In this document: positions 27,572-38,261 of the stretch, one piece after another
Layout: each line of letters opens with the position of its first letter
Position numbering within the stretch: position 1 is the stretch's first letter
Origin: Acinetobacter qingfengensis
Lineage (GTDB): Bacteria; Pseudomonadota; Gammaproteobacteria; Pseudomonadales; Moraxellaceae
DNA length: 64,000 bases
Reading direction: 5' to 3'
Assembly: GCF_008693185.1 (NCBI RefSeq)
Contig: NZ_VXKN01000001.1
Coordinates: 186,001-250,000, forward strand
Program-made: the position numbers and the translations under genes
Notes under the pieces: model-generated
What the model was told of the DNA's origin: nothing
Database searches by the model: none
The model's input: only the letters and a program-made list of their open reading frames with translations

Positions 27572-28478
27572 GATATTTATCTATCTCCACATCTTCTAAT
27601 ACTGCAAGTGCATCTTCGGTTAATACCGCAAGTGAGCAATATAATGAAATCAGATAAGAAGCGATTGCATTACGATTGATCCCCATAAAGCGCACAGATA
27701 ATCCCGGGGATTGTTCACCGGCAAGACCCGGCTGAAATAATCCGACAACGCCTTGACGTTTTTCTCCTACACGTAATAGTAAAATTTTGGTTTTACCATC
27801 TTCGACAGGAATTTTATTGGATGGAATAAGTGGAACACCACGCCAGGTAATAAATTGTGAACCAAATAGACTGATTGTTGGTGGTGGAACACCTCGACGA
27901 GTACATTCACGACCAAATGCAGCGATTGCATCGGGATGTGCCAAGAAGAAGCCAGGCTCTTTCCATACTTTACGCAATAAATCATCCAGATCATCAGGTG
28001 TAGGTGGGCCATTTAGTGTTGATAATCGCTGATCATCAGTCACGCTAGCTAATAAGCCGTATTCAGGATTATTGATTAATTCGCTTTCCTGACGTTCTTT
28101 AATGGTTTCGATGGTTAAGCGTAATTGTTCCTTTATTTGGTCATGTGGGCTACTATAAAGATCTGCCACACGAGTATGTACATCCAGAACAGTGGCTACG
28201 CCATTTAGAAAGTATTCACGTGCCTGTGGATCATAGTCTACAAACGTTTGTGGTAAGGTTGCTTCATCGCGCTGGGTACATGCAACCTGAATATCATCAG
28301 TGTTGCTGACACGGTTTACACGATAGATACCTGCTTCAACCGGCACCCATTGCAATAAGTGAGTAAGCCAGCGAGGTGTAATAGTGGAAAGTTGAGGAAC
28401 AGTTTTGGTCGCGTTGGCAAGCTGGCGGGCAGCAATATCACCAAGTGCGAGTTGGGTCTTATCGGTATTTTTTGCCAT
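27546..28478 (-). CDS. srpI: Family 2A encapsulin shell protein (SrpI-like)
   Basis: 310-residue HK97-fold shell protein expected to self-assemble into a nanocompartment enclosing the desulfurase. Recognisable Family 2A segments include GDIAARQLANATKTVPQLS near the N-terminus, TPRWLTHLLQWVPVEAGIYRVNRV, then DLDDLLRKVWKEPGFFLAHPDAIAAFGREC and the C-terminal LSVRFMGINRNAIASYLISLYCSLAVL. There is no inserted cyclic-nucleotide-binding domain, which separates it from Family 2B. The start has AGGA 7 nt upstream. The 3' end overlaps the cargo gene, so shell and cargo are translationally coupled. It was formerly called a major membrane protein or SrpI from cyanobacterial sulfur-regulated plasmid genes. 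Confidence 0.94.
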   Translation of the reverse strand: MAKNTDKTQLALGDIAARQLANATKTVPQLSTITPRWLTHLLQWVPVEAGIYRVNRVSNTDDIQVACTQRDEATLPQTFVDYDPQAREYFLNGVATVLDVHTRVADLYSSPHDQIKEQLRLTIETIKERQESELINNPEYGLLASVTDDQRLSTLNGPPTPDDLDDLLRKVWKEPGFFLAHPDAIAAFGRECTRRGVPPPTISLFGSQFITWRGVPLIPSNKIPVEDGKTKILLLRVGEKRQGVVGLFQPGLAGEQSPGLSVRFMGINRNAIASYLISLYCSLAVLTEDALAVLEDVEIDKYHDYPVNYK

Positions 28479-28627
28479 AAATTTTTCCTGTATACGGCGA
28501 GGTTTGATCGGATAAATACAAGAGTAGAAGCAAAATAATCATTTGAAAAATAAGAAAATAAGATTTGATTTTCACAAAAAATTCTTTATCACTTATATGG
28601 ATATTTTTATAATATTTAAAGATAAAC

Positions 28628-28662
28628 AAATGCTAAGAATATCCAAAATATTCCTAGCATTT
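28628..28662 (-). terminator. hairpin between serine acetyltransferase and encapsulin genes
   Basis: 15-bp stem (28628-28642 and 28648-28662). The one imperfect position is a G-U pair only in - strand RNA. It lies 44 nt past the acetyltransferase stop, and the downstream - strand DNA is T-rich but not a clean T-run. It probably acts as a partial terminator or mRNA-stabilising stem that sets different levels for the two gene pairs. Confidence 0.5.
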
Positions 28663-28705
28663 AATGTTTTGATGAGATAATGTGTAAAAACCTGTCTGAA
28701 TAAAA

Positions 28706-29623
28706 TTAAATTGCTGAGTGATTGCTCTTTTGTTGTGAATGAGATTGTAAAATCTGGCTATAAGGTTCAACGTCATGTGTGAGCCAGACATTTCCGCCAA
28801 TGGTTGATCCTTTTCCAATGGTGACACGTCCCAAAATTGTGGCTCCGGCATAGATCACTACATCGTCTTCAACGATTGGATGGCGAGCATAATCTTTTTT
28901 GAGTAAACCTTGGTCATCGATTTCAAAGCGTTTTGCCCCCAGAGTGACTGCCTGATAAATTCTAACCTTTTCTCCAATAATACAAGTTTCCCCAATCACT
29001 ACTCCGGTACCATGATCAATAAAAAATCCCTTGCCAATTTTTGCTCCAGGATGAATGTCAATTCCAGTGGCAGAGTGGGCAATTTCAGAAATAATTCGGG
29101 AAATTAAAGGAACGTGTTTAAATAGTTGATGCGCAATTCGATGATAGATAATCGCAAAAATTCCCGGATAGCAAATCAACACTTCATCAACATTACGTGC
29201 AGCAGGATCACCATCAAAAGCAGCTAAAACATCTGCATCCAGTAAACGGCGGATATTGGGGAGTTCATCAGCAAAATTCTGAACAATTTGTTGAGCTAAT
29301 TCTTGCTGATGTAGGTGGTTTTGTTGCAGATTTAAACGTTTGGATTCATAATTTAGTGTCAGTGTAATTTGTCGATACAGGTGGTTGAGTACACGATCAA
29401 GTGTGTAGGCAATATAGTAATCTTCACTTTCCTGTCGTAACTCTGATGGTCCAAGCCGCATTGGAAAGAGTACACCACAAAGGTCGTTAAGAATTTCTTT
29501 GAGGGCTTCTTTAGAGGGAAGTTCTCGACCTCCAAATTCCTTAATTCGATGTTGTGACTCTCTCCAGTCATGTCGCACTTGTTGCAAATCATGAATGACG
29601 TGTCTTATATCCCATTGCGACAT
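28706..29623 (-). CDS. srpH: serine O-acetyltransferase (CysE/SrpH-type)
   Basis: 305-residue left-handed beta-helix acyltransferase that makes O-acetyl-L-serine, the carbon acceptor for cysteine synthesis. The hexapeptide-repeat domain (about 190-290) has GIDIHPGAKIGKGFFIDHGTG with the catalytic His pair, then VVIGETCIIGEKVRIYQAVTLGA and ending GSTIGGNVWLTHDVEPYSQI. The N-terminal helical domain is longer than in E. coli CysE (273 aa), as in EpsC/SrpH forms. This gene type recurs next to Family 2A encapsulins. The rhodanese gene precedes it by 27 nt. Its product could rebuild cysteine from stored or released sulfur and so feed the desulfurase cargo. Confidence 0.9.
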   Translation of the reverse strand: MSQWDIRHVIHDLQQVRHDWRESQHRIKEFGGRELPSKEALKEILNDLCGVLFPMRLGPSELRQESEDYYIAYTLDRVLNHLYRQITLTLNYESKRLNLQQNHLHQQELAQQIVQNFADELPNIRRLLDADVLAAFDGDPAARNVDEVLICYPGIFAIIYHRIAHQLFKHVPLISRIISEIAHSATGIDIHPGAKIGKGFFIDHGTGVVIGETCIIGEKVRIYQAVTLGAKRFEIDDQGLLKKDYARHPIVEDDVVIYAGATILGRVTIGKGSTIGGNVWLTHDVEPYSQILQSHSQQKSNHSAI

Positions 29624-29650
29624 GTATTTCTCCTTAATTTCTAGCTGGTA

Positions 29651-30154
29651 TCAATCTTGAATCCATGGCAGTCTTTTTACTCGCCAGCCATTATCATGAT
29701 TGCGTTGTTGCTGGTCATTCAAATCGCCCTCAAAGCCTTCCAGTATATTATAAACCTGTTCAAAACCTGCGGCATAAGCAGCGGTAGCTGCGTGTGCGGA
29801 GCGATTCCCACTACGACATAATAATAGGATGGTTTTATCTTTGCCTACTTTATTTTCCAGTTCTTTTAAAAAGCGTGGATTACGATTGAAAGAAGTTCCT
29901 GTTGCCCATGCAATATGCACACTGTCAGGGACATAACCTACGAATTTACGCTCCTCATTGGTTCGTACATCAACAATGACTGCTGTACCATGTTCAAATA
30001 GTTGCCATGCATCCTGTGGAGGTAGACTACCGGTAAAATCCAAATCATTTTGCTGTGCGTATTGTTGTGCCTGATCCAGAATGGTCTGGTCACTTTTATT
30101 GACAACATGAGTTGCAGCATCATTAGATGGATGAGATTGAACAATGGCATTCAT
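29651..30154 (-). CDS. rhodanese-like sulfurtransferase
   Basis: 167-residue single-domain rhodanese. The active-site loop CRSGNRS (in ILLLCRSGNRSAHAA) carries the catalytic Cys that holds a persulfide. Also seen are GTAVIVDVRTNEER and the C-terminal YNILEGFEGD followed by GWRVKRLPWIQD. There is no signal peptide, so it is cytoplasmic. It is the first gene of the rhodanese-acetyltransferase-encapsulin-desulfurase run and most likely moves sulfane sulfur to or from the stored sulfur pool or sulfite (inference). Rhodaneses are a known companion of Family 2A encapsulin loci. Confidence 0.9.
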   Translation of the reverse strand: MNAIVQSHPSNDAATHVVNKSDQTILDQAQQYAQQNDLDFTGSLPPQDAWQLFEHGTAVIVDVRTNEERKFVGYVPDSVHIAWATGTSFNRNPRFLKELENKVGKDKTILLLCRSGNRSAHAATAAYAAGFEQVYNILEGFEGDLNDQQQRNHDNGWRVKRLPWIQD

Positions 30155-30181
30155 TTTTTAGTCCTAAAATTTATCTTTAAT

Positions 30182-30208
30182 ACAGAAGATGCTACGCTGA
30201 TTTACTTA
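30182..30208. promoter_or_regulatory. candidate shared regulatory motif, copy A
   Basis: ACAGAAGATG, then ACGC, then ATTTACTT within 27 bp, located 28-54 bp upstream of the rhodanese ATG. A closely similar block in the same orientation lies at 33154-33182 before regulator copy 2. Candidate binding site or promoter core. Confidence 0.4.
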
Positions 30209-30361
30209 TTCTTTAAAATAAAGAATATTCATTTTTTTATACAAAAAAATAATAAGTAAAATCACTAAATTAGTGTTTCGATCTAATTTAATGCTATGAT
30301 GTTTTGCTTTAGCCTTTAATAATCTATTGATCAATAAAGACTAAATTAATTAAACTGATTT

Positions 30362-32056
<1,695 letters not shown>

Positions 32057-32184
32057 TTATATTTTATAAATAATTTTATTTATATCTGTGATCAGGATGA
32101 CAATTGTTTGCTAAAAAAAATATATACCTAAAATAAAAAAATATAACCACCTAGTATTGATTTAAAAATAATTATTAAATACTT

Positions 32185-32994
32185 TTATAGAAATTTGGTT
32201 GTCGTTGACAAATTGTCGCCATTTGCAATTTCGCTTAGTTTTTTATAGTCTAAAATATGGATCTGATTATATTTAATCAATAAGATGCCGGCTTTAGCAA
32301 AACTAGAAAGTTCTTTATTGATACTTTGCCTTGTGGTATGTAACAACTCAGCAATATTTTCCTGACTTAGTTTAAAATCCAGTAAAAATCTATTATTTTG
32401 TTGGTAAGCATGGTATTCGACCAAAAAAAGTAATTCTTTGGCTAATCGAATGTGTAAAGGTTCTGCTGAAAAGTAAAATATATGTTCACGATTCATCTGT
32501 GTTCGATTACAAATAAGTTTTAAAACCATAAATAAGGCTTTTGCATTGTTTTGTATACTATTGACAAAAATTTCACTGCTGATATTGGCAATAATTGTAT
32601 TACCTTGTGCAATATGGTCGTAGATTAACGGTTGATTAGCAATCACTGGAACAATATTAATTAATGTTCCGGCAGGCATAAAAAGAGATGTATGATATTT
32701 GCCACTTGGTGTTGTCCAGCCTAATTTTAGCGTACCTTCCACAATAATATTGACGTTTTCTGTAGGGGAATTTTGTGCATAGATGAGTTGGTTGTGATAA
32801 TATTTTTTAACTTTAATATTTTGAATTAATTGATTTTTTTCTTGGTCTGTTAAGTGCTGGATGAATTGGTAATTCTCCATGATTTTAATGGCATTTTTGA
32901 CATGTTCTGAATGAGATGTGTAATCCGATTGTTGATTAAGCTCATGTTTATATTTTGAAATAGGATTTTGTGGTAATAAGCTATTCATGGTCAT
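32185..32994 (-). CDS. Crp/Fnr-family transcriptional regulator, copy 2
   Basis: About 269 residues from ATG 32994. The frame is open further upstream to 33075, but the regulator of copy 1 aligns from here and the upstream residues look non-coding. A sensor domain (NVNIIVEGTLKLGWTTPSGKYHTSLFMPAGTLI) is followed by a winged helix-turn-helix (LSQENIAELLHTTRQSINKEL). The helix-turn-helix of the two copies is nearly superimposable (LSQEN-A-LL-T-RQSI-KE), so they probably read related operators. It is divergent from the binding-protein gene at 33288. Confidence 0.85.
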   Translation of the reverse strand: MTMNSLLPQNPISKYKHELNQQSDYTSHSEHVKNAIKIMENYQFIQHLTDQEKNQLIQNIKVKKYYHNQLIYAQNSPTENVNIIVEGTLKLGWTTPSGKYHTSLFMPAGTLINIVPVIANQPLIYDHIAQGNTIIANISSEIFVNSIQNNAKALFMVLKLICNRTQMNREHIFYFSAEPLHIRLAKELLFLVEYHAYQQNNRFLLDFKLSQENIAELLHTTRQSINKELSSFAKAGILLIKYNQIHILDYKKLSEIANGDNLSTTTKFL

Positions 32995-33153
32995 ACAGAA
33001 ATAAAAAAGATAATCATGGATGAAATCATAACCTTGTTGATATGTGCGGCAACTAAAAAATATTGATAAGATCATCAGTTATTAACATAAAAATCCAATT
33101 CTAAATTTTTTATAAGAATAGCAAAAATATTGCGAAACATTGTTTTGATAATG

Positions 33154-33182
33154 ACAGAAGATGACGCAAGACTAATTTACTT
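33154..33182. promoter_or_regulatory. candidate shared regulatory motif, copy B
   Basis: ACAGAAGATGACGC followed by AATTTACTT, matching the block before the rhodanese gene. It lies in the divergent interval between regulator copy 2 and the second binding-protein gene. Confidence 0.4.
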
Positions 33183-33287
33183 TACTCACTGTGTTTACGC
33201 TATATTAAAAATTATTGATCAAAATGATGTGTTTTATCAATGACTTTTAACTATTTTAAGTAGAACAATAAGTGATTTGAGGACATT

Positions 33288-34379
33288 ATGATTAATAGCG
33301 CAATAAAATCAAAGTACATAGTTGGCTTGATAATTTTTCTTGCCATAGTCGTATTATTTATAGTTTTTAAACCTGATAGAAAATCATCTGTTGTGCAAAA
33401 AAGTCAAACACCTGTGCAACCACAGATCATTAGAATTGCTGTACCTGATTTAAGTTCTGGTAAGAATTCAAGCAGTGGAAATCCGATTGTGGATTATATT
33501 TATTTAAATAAATTATTTGAAAAAGAATTTGAAAAAGATAATGTTAAAGTTGAGTGGCACTTTTTTAAAGGTGCTGGCCCAGTAATTAATGAAGCTTTAG
33601 CCAATAAACAGTTAGATTATGCTTTTTTAGGAGATCTGGCAACAATTATTGGTAAAGCGAATGGTGTAGAAACCACATTATTGGCAGCAACAGGACGAGA
33701 CAGTTCTGTGTATTTAGGTGTGATCCCAGATCATGGTTACGATAGTCTGGATAAATTAAAAGGTAAAAGAATTGCTGTATGGCAAGGCACAGCACATCAA
33801 CTTTCATTCAATCGTTTTATTCAAAGTTATGGTTTTAATGAAAAAGATTTCAAAATTATTAATCTTGATCCTGCTGCAACCAATGCAGCTTTGGCAGCCA
33901 AACAGGTGGATGCAGGTTGGGGATTATTTAATATTTTAGCTTTACAAAAGAAAGGGGCTGTAGATATTCCATTAAGTACTAAAACACAGAAAAATAGTCG
34001 TGGAACCATTGCATCTGCTTTGGTTGCAAGAAGTGAATATGTTCAGACTCATCCTGAAACTACTCAAAGATTTATCAATGTTGTTTTAAAATCAGCATAT
34101 TGGGCATCTCAGGAAAAAAATCGCGAAGAATTAATTCAAATGATGAGTAAAAATGCCAGTTATCCTGAAGATTTATATCGTCTGGATTTACAAGGTAAAG
34201 ATGTTAAGAAAATCTCTTCTCCAAAATTAGATCAGGATTATTTAGATTATTTGCAATTGGGGGTGGATACTGCTTTGGAAGCAAAATTAATTCGTCAGCG
34301 TTTTGATGTGAATCAATGGCTAGACAGATCTTATCTTGATAAAGGTTTAAAACAGTTAAATTATGATCATGTTTGGTAA
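33288..34379 (+). CDS. membrane-anchored sulfonate/sulfate-ester binding protein (AtsR paralogue)
   Basis: 363-residue SsuA/TauA-fold solute-binding protein, paralogous to the one at 19259: both share IRIA-PDLS-G, FFKGAGP-INEALAN and AAKR/QVDA-WG. The N-terminus has a hydrophobic helix (about residues 9-28) followed by a Lys/Gln/Pro linker and no clear signal-peptidase site, so it may stay tethered to the inner membrane. No permease or ATPase gene is adjacent; it probably shares the fused permease at 12688. GAGGA lies just before the ATG. A hairpin follows, then the second TonB receptor. Confidence 0.83.
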   Translation: MINSAIKSKYIVGLIIFLAIVVLFIVFKPDRKSSVVQKSQTPVQPQIIRIAVPDLSSGKNSSSGNPIVDYIYLNKLFEKEFEKDNVKVEWHFFKGAGPVINEALANKQLDYAFLGDLATIIGKANGVETTLLAATGRDSSVYLGVIPDHGYDSLDKLKGKRIAVWQGTAHQLSFNRFIQSYGFNEKDFKIINLDPAATNAALAAKQVDAGWGLFNILALQKKGAVDIPLSTKTQKNSRGTIASALVARSEYVQTHPETTQRFINVVLKSAYWASQEKNREELIQMMSKNASYPEDLYRLDLQGKDVKKISSPKLDQDYLDYLQLGVDTALEAKLIRQRFDVNQWLDRSYLDKGLKQLNYDHVW

Positions 34380-34425
34380 ATGATTTTTAATTTATGAAGT
34401 GTAAGCCTTGATGATTTTTATAAAT

Positions 34426-34464
34426 ATTTTATATTTTCTATTGTTATAGTTGAAAATATAAAAT
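34426..34464 (+). terminator. hairpin behind the second binding-protein gene
   Basis: 13-bp perfect AT-rich stem ATTTTATATTTTC/GAAAATATAAAAT (34426-34438 and 34452-34464) with T-rich DNA after it. The rest of the 234-bp gap up to the receptor gene is very AT-rich without a clear motif. Confidence 0.5.
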
Positions 34465-34613
34465 GATTTATTTTTTATATAAATTCTTATTATAGATAAT
34501 TTATATATATTAATCATTAATCTTGATTAAATGTGTTATTTAAAAGATAGTTTTTATAATTATAAAAAATAAAATAAACATAATGAAATGAATTTAATTT
34601 TTGAGAGATTTCT

Positions 34614-36851
34614 ATGCACCAATATCAAAACTTATTTAAAAATAAGTTTTTATTTAATCAACTAAATCGTAATCTTTATACTGCAATATTTAGTTCTGGA
34701 ATACTATTCAATAGTGTTTATGCACAGCAAAATGATATTGAAGAGATAGATAGCAAATCTACGTCTACAGCACAGGAAGTTATTCAACTTGATGCAGTGA
34801 ATGTGATTGCAACGATAAAGAAAAATACAATTGCCAGTGGAACACTGGGATCACGTAGTGATCTTGAAACACCTTTCTCCAGTCAGCATGTAGATGCCAA
34901 ACAAATCGAACAATCTCAGGCAAAAACCATTGGTAAATTATTTGAAGGTGATGCCAGTATTGAATCCAAAGGTAGCAGTTATGGTCTGGATGCCTATAGT
35001 ATTTCTGTACGGGGATTAAATCTGGATTTTGTAAATGGATATAAAATTGATGGTCACCCATTCCAAATGTACGGTGTTGAATTACCTCTGGAATTATTTG
35101 AACAAGTTCAGGTTTTAAAGGGTGCAACTGGATTTTTATATGGTATTGGCTCTCCTGGTGGTACGGTAAATTATATTTCTAAAAAACCGACAAGTTCCCC
35201 TAAAGCATCTTTATCGGTCGGTTATTCGTCTGATGATTTATTTAGTCAGCATGCCGACATTGGCGGGCATTTTGATGAAGCACATAAATATGGTTATCGC
35301 TTTAATCTGGTTAATGAACAAGGTCGTGCATTTAATGGAACCAAGGTTGATCGTCAGGCGGCATCTTTGTATTTGACGGCTCAGCTCAGTCCAAAATTGG
35401 ATATCTATGCCAATGGATTTTATCAAAAACGTAATTTGAATGGTGGAATCAGTACAATTAGTATTGCAAATTCAGGTAACTATGCATATTCAGGAACAAC
35501 TTTACCTAAGGCAATTAGTGGGCGAAAAGATTTAACTGCTTATGATTCATCATATTACGACTCAATTGCATGGGGAGCAGCAACTGGATTAAATTGGCAA
35601 TTTAATGATCAATGGTCATTACATGGCAGTTATTCACATACGTTAAAACAAATTGATTCCAGAGATGAAACTTTATATTTGCGTAATTCACAAGGGGATT
35701 ACAATCTTGCTTTGAGACAATTTTATCGTCCGACTTTAGCTTACGATTCTGTGCAATTGCGTTTAGAAGGTATGTTTAATACTGGTTGGCTTAAACACCA
35801 ATTGATTGCAGGAATAGATTGGCAGAGGCAGACACGCGATCTAAATATTGGTAATCCGAATCTGAATCCGGCGACTAATACTGGTGGTCAGAATTATGTT
35901 TATCCTGGTACAGGAACGTATCCGGCAGGTAATTTATATGATTCTTCTCTCAATCTGATTTATGGCGGTTATGCACCCAGAGAGTATTTTAGAATTTCAA
36001 ACTGGAATACCAAATCTGCATATATCAGTGATACTTTAAGTGTGAATGATGCTTGGTCCGTACTCTTGGGTTTACGCAAATTTGATTATGAAAATAGCAA
36101 TTATTATGTTTCTGGTAGATTACGTTCGCACTATCAACAAAACCCGGTTTCTCCAACTGTTGCATTACTCTGGCATCCCCAAGCACAAACAACAGTTTAT
36201 GCTAGTTATGTAGAGGCATTGGAAGATGGAGGAACAGTTGGAAGTACTTATACCAACGCTTATCAACAACTTGATCCCGTCAAAAGTAAACAATATGAGT
36301 TAGGCATTAAAACTGAACAGAAAAACTGGTCATTGGCTTCAGCTCTGTTTCGTATTGAGCGAGGTACAGGCTATGCCAATGCCCAGAATCAATATGTCGT
36401 TGATGGCATAGCACAATATGATGGTTTGGAATTCAATGGGCAATTTAAAGCAACAGATTTTTTAAGGTTAAATGCGAGCGGCGTATGGATCAATGCAGAA
36501 TATACTAAAGCAGCAGATGATATCTTGGGAAAACAACCTACAGCAGTTGCACGTTTTCAGGGAAGTTTTGGATTTGAAAAAGATTTTCGTACAGTTGAAG
36601 GATTAACGGTGCATGGCAATATTAAGTATATTGGCAAGCAATACATCAATAATGCTAACACTTTACACACATCTTCATATCAAGTTGTCAATTTGGGTGC
36701 AATTTACAGACAAAATCTGGGACAGCATCAACTGATCTATCGTGCAGAAATTAATAATTTATTTGATCAGGATTACTGGATTGCCTCAACAAATGCTTTA
36801 CAGATTGGCGCTCCTAGAACACTTAGCTTAAATCTTCAATACGATTTTTAA
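34614..36851 (+). CDS. TonB-dependent outer-membrane receptor, copy 2
   Basis: 745-residue receptor: signal peptide to about residue 38 (ending VYAQ), TonB box region IQLDAVNVIA, plug domain (about 75-190; YSISVRGLNLDFVNGYKIDG, LKGATGFLYGIGSPGGTVNYISKKP), then the barrel ending LSLNLQYDF with terminal Phe. The plug is of the ferrichrome/siderophore-receptor subclass, different from copy 1. The arylsulfotransferase gene follows after 16 nt, so the two share an operon. Given the neighbours, a sulfated aromatic or sulfonated ligand is proposed; a siderophore role cannot be ruled out. Confidence 0.83.
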   Translation: MHQYQNLFKNKFLFNQLNRNLYTAIFSSGILFNSVYAQQNDIEEIDSKSTSTAQEVIQLDAVNVIATIKKNTIASGTLGSRSDLETPFSSQHVDAKQIEQSQAKTIGKLFEGDASIESKGSSYGLDAYSISVRGLNLDFVNGYKIDGHPFQMYGVELPLELFEQVQVLKGATGFLYGIGSPGGTVNYISKKPTSSPKASLSVGYSSDDLFSQHADIGGHFDEAHKYGYRFNLVNEQGRAFNGTKVDRQAASLYLTAQLSPKLDIYANGFYQKRNLNGGISTISIANSGNYAYSGTTLPKAISGRKDLTAYDSSYYDSIAWGAATGLNWQFNDQWSLHGSYSHTLKQIDSRDETLYLRNSQGDYNLALRQFYRPTLAYDSVQLRLEGMFNTGWLKHQLIAGIDWQRQTRDLNIGNPNLNPATNTGGQNYVYPGTGTYPAGNLYDSSLNLIYGGYAPREYFRISNWNTKSAYISDTLSVNDAWSVLLGLRKFDYENSNYYVSGRLRSHYQQNPVSPTVALLWHPQAQTTVYASYVEALEDGGTVGSTYTNAYQQLDPVKSKQYELGIKTEQKNWSLASALFRIERGTGYANAQNQYVVDGIAQYDGLEFNGQFKATDFLRLNASGVWINAEYTKAADDILGKQPTAVARFQGSFGFEKDFRTVEGLTVHGNIKYIGKQYINNANTLHTSSYQVVNLGAIYRQNLGQHQLIYRAEINNLFDQDYWIASTNALQIGAPRTLSLNLQYDF

Positions 36852-36867
36852 TAAATAGGACAACATT

Positions 36868-38208
36868 ATGAAGCATGGTTTTAAACTTTTAACGGGATTA
36901 TTTGCATTGTTTATACAATCTGTTTCGGCAGCACCAAGTGTGTATCCAACAGGTGTGACAATTTATGATCCACAGCAGGCATGGAATCAATACAATGTTT
37001 TTAGTGGTGCAGACAATCAAAGTTATTTAATTGACATGAATGGAAATGTTATACAAAAGTGGCCATATCGAGGTTTTCCAACAGAAGTTATTGATCCAGT
37101 AATCAATCAAGGAAAAAAGGGTCATGTTTTTGTTCAATTTGAAGAAATTAAGAATAAAGATAAAACTTCTTTTGGTAATGGCGTGAATAACCATGCCGTT
37201 GCAGAGTTAGACTGGAGCGGTCAGGTGGTTTGGAAATGGGCAGGTGACAAAGCGACGGGAAATGCCCATCAACATCATGAAATTTCTAAATTACCAAATG
37301 GTAACGTTTTAATTCTGGCCAATAAATTACATGCAGTTGTTGGTTTTAAACTGCCGAAATTGATTGATGATGTTTTATATGAAGTTGATCCTAAAGGTAA
37401 AATAGTCTGGCAATGGACTGCATCTGAACATTTAAACGAGTTTGGATTTACCGCAGAGCAATTACAACTGGTTTATGATACAAAACTTGCTGATTATCTA
37501 CATTTTAATAATGCTCGTAGATTGGGAAATAACAAATGGTATGAATCCGGTGATCAGCGCTTTCATCCGGACAACATCATTGTAGATTCCCGTCAAGCCA
37601 ACTTTATCATTATTATTGATAAAAAAACTGGAAAAGTCGTCTGGAATCTTGGGCCAAATTATACATCTTCAGAATTAACCAATCCATTTAACAGTAAACA
37701 GGAGCTACCAAAACCTGTAGATCAATTAAGTGGTTTACATGATGCAAAAATGATTGCCAAAGGATTACCTGGGGAAGGCAATATCTTGCTATTTGATAAT
37801 CAGGGAGGATCAGGTTATCCGGCTGTTTCTTATCAAATTTCAACAGGTACCTCACGAGTAGTAGAGATTGATCCAGTACGTCAGGAAATTGTTTGGGAAT
37901 ATCGTCCTGGGAGCAGTTTCTTTAGTGCATTTACCAGTTCAGCAAGACGCTTGCCTAATGGTAATACACAAATTACAGAAGGGCAGACAGGGCGTATTTT
38001 TCAGATTACCAAAGAAGGAAAAATAGTTTGGGAATATATTAGTCCTTACTTATCCAAAGCTGAAGCGAACCGGGCAGCAAGCAATATGCTATATCGTTCT
38101 ACTCCAGTACCATATCAATGGGTGCCTGTAGGTACATCACGTCAGGAGGTTGCGGTGAAACCTCCTGTATTACAAGATTTTAAAATTGCCAAGGTTGGTA
38201 AAAACTAG
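36868..38208 (+). CDS. exported arylsulfotransferase (ASST)-family protein
   Basis: 446-residue protein with a cleavable signal peptide (about 1-22, ending SVSA). Beta-propeller-like repeats carry the ASST pattern: AELDWSGQVVWKWAGD, HQHHEISKLPNGNVLILANK, VDPKGKIVWQW, LSGLHDAKMIAKG and EIVWEYRPG. Bacterial ASSTs move sulfate from one phenol sulfate to another phenol without PAPS, using a catalytic His; the His in LHDAK is a candidate. Several ASST-fold proteins lack proven activity, so the enzyme role is likely but not certain. Encoded with a TonB receptor, it may process or bind aryl sulfates in the periplasm. Confidence 0.78.
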   Translation: MKHGFKLLTGLFALFIQSVSAAPSVYPTGVTIYDPQQAWNQYNVFSGADNQSYLIDMNGNVIQKWPYRGFPTEVIDPVINQGKKGHVFVQFEEIKNKDKTSFGNGVNNHAVAELDWSGQVVWKWAGDKATGNAHQHHEISKLPNGNVLILANKLHAVVGFKLPKLIDDVLYEVDPKGKIVWQWTASEHLNEFGFTAEQLQLVYDTKLADYLHFNNARRLGNNKWYESGDQRFHPDNIIVDSRQANFIIIIDKKTGKVVWNLGPNYTSSELTNPFNSKQELPKPVDQLSGLHDAKMIAKGLPGEGNILLFDNQGGSGYPAVSYQISTGTSRVVEIDPVRQEIVWEYRPGSSFFSAFTSSARRLPNGNTQITEGQTGRIFQITKEGKIVWEYISPYLSKAEANRAASNMLYRSTPVPYQWVPVGTSRQEVAVKPPVLQDFKIAKVGKN

Positions 38209-38261
38209 TATTTTTCTGAAGAAAAGGATTGTAGTGTATAAAGTAAGATAAGGTCAGTCGA

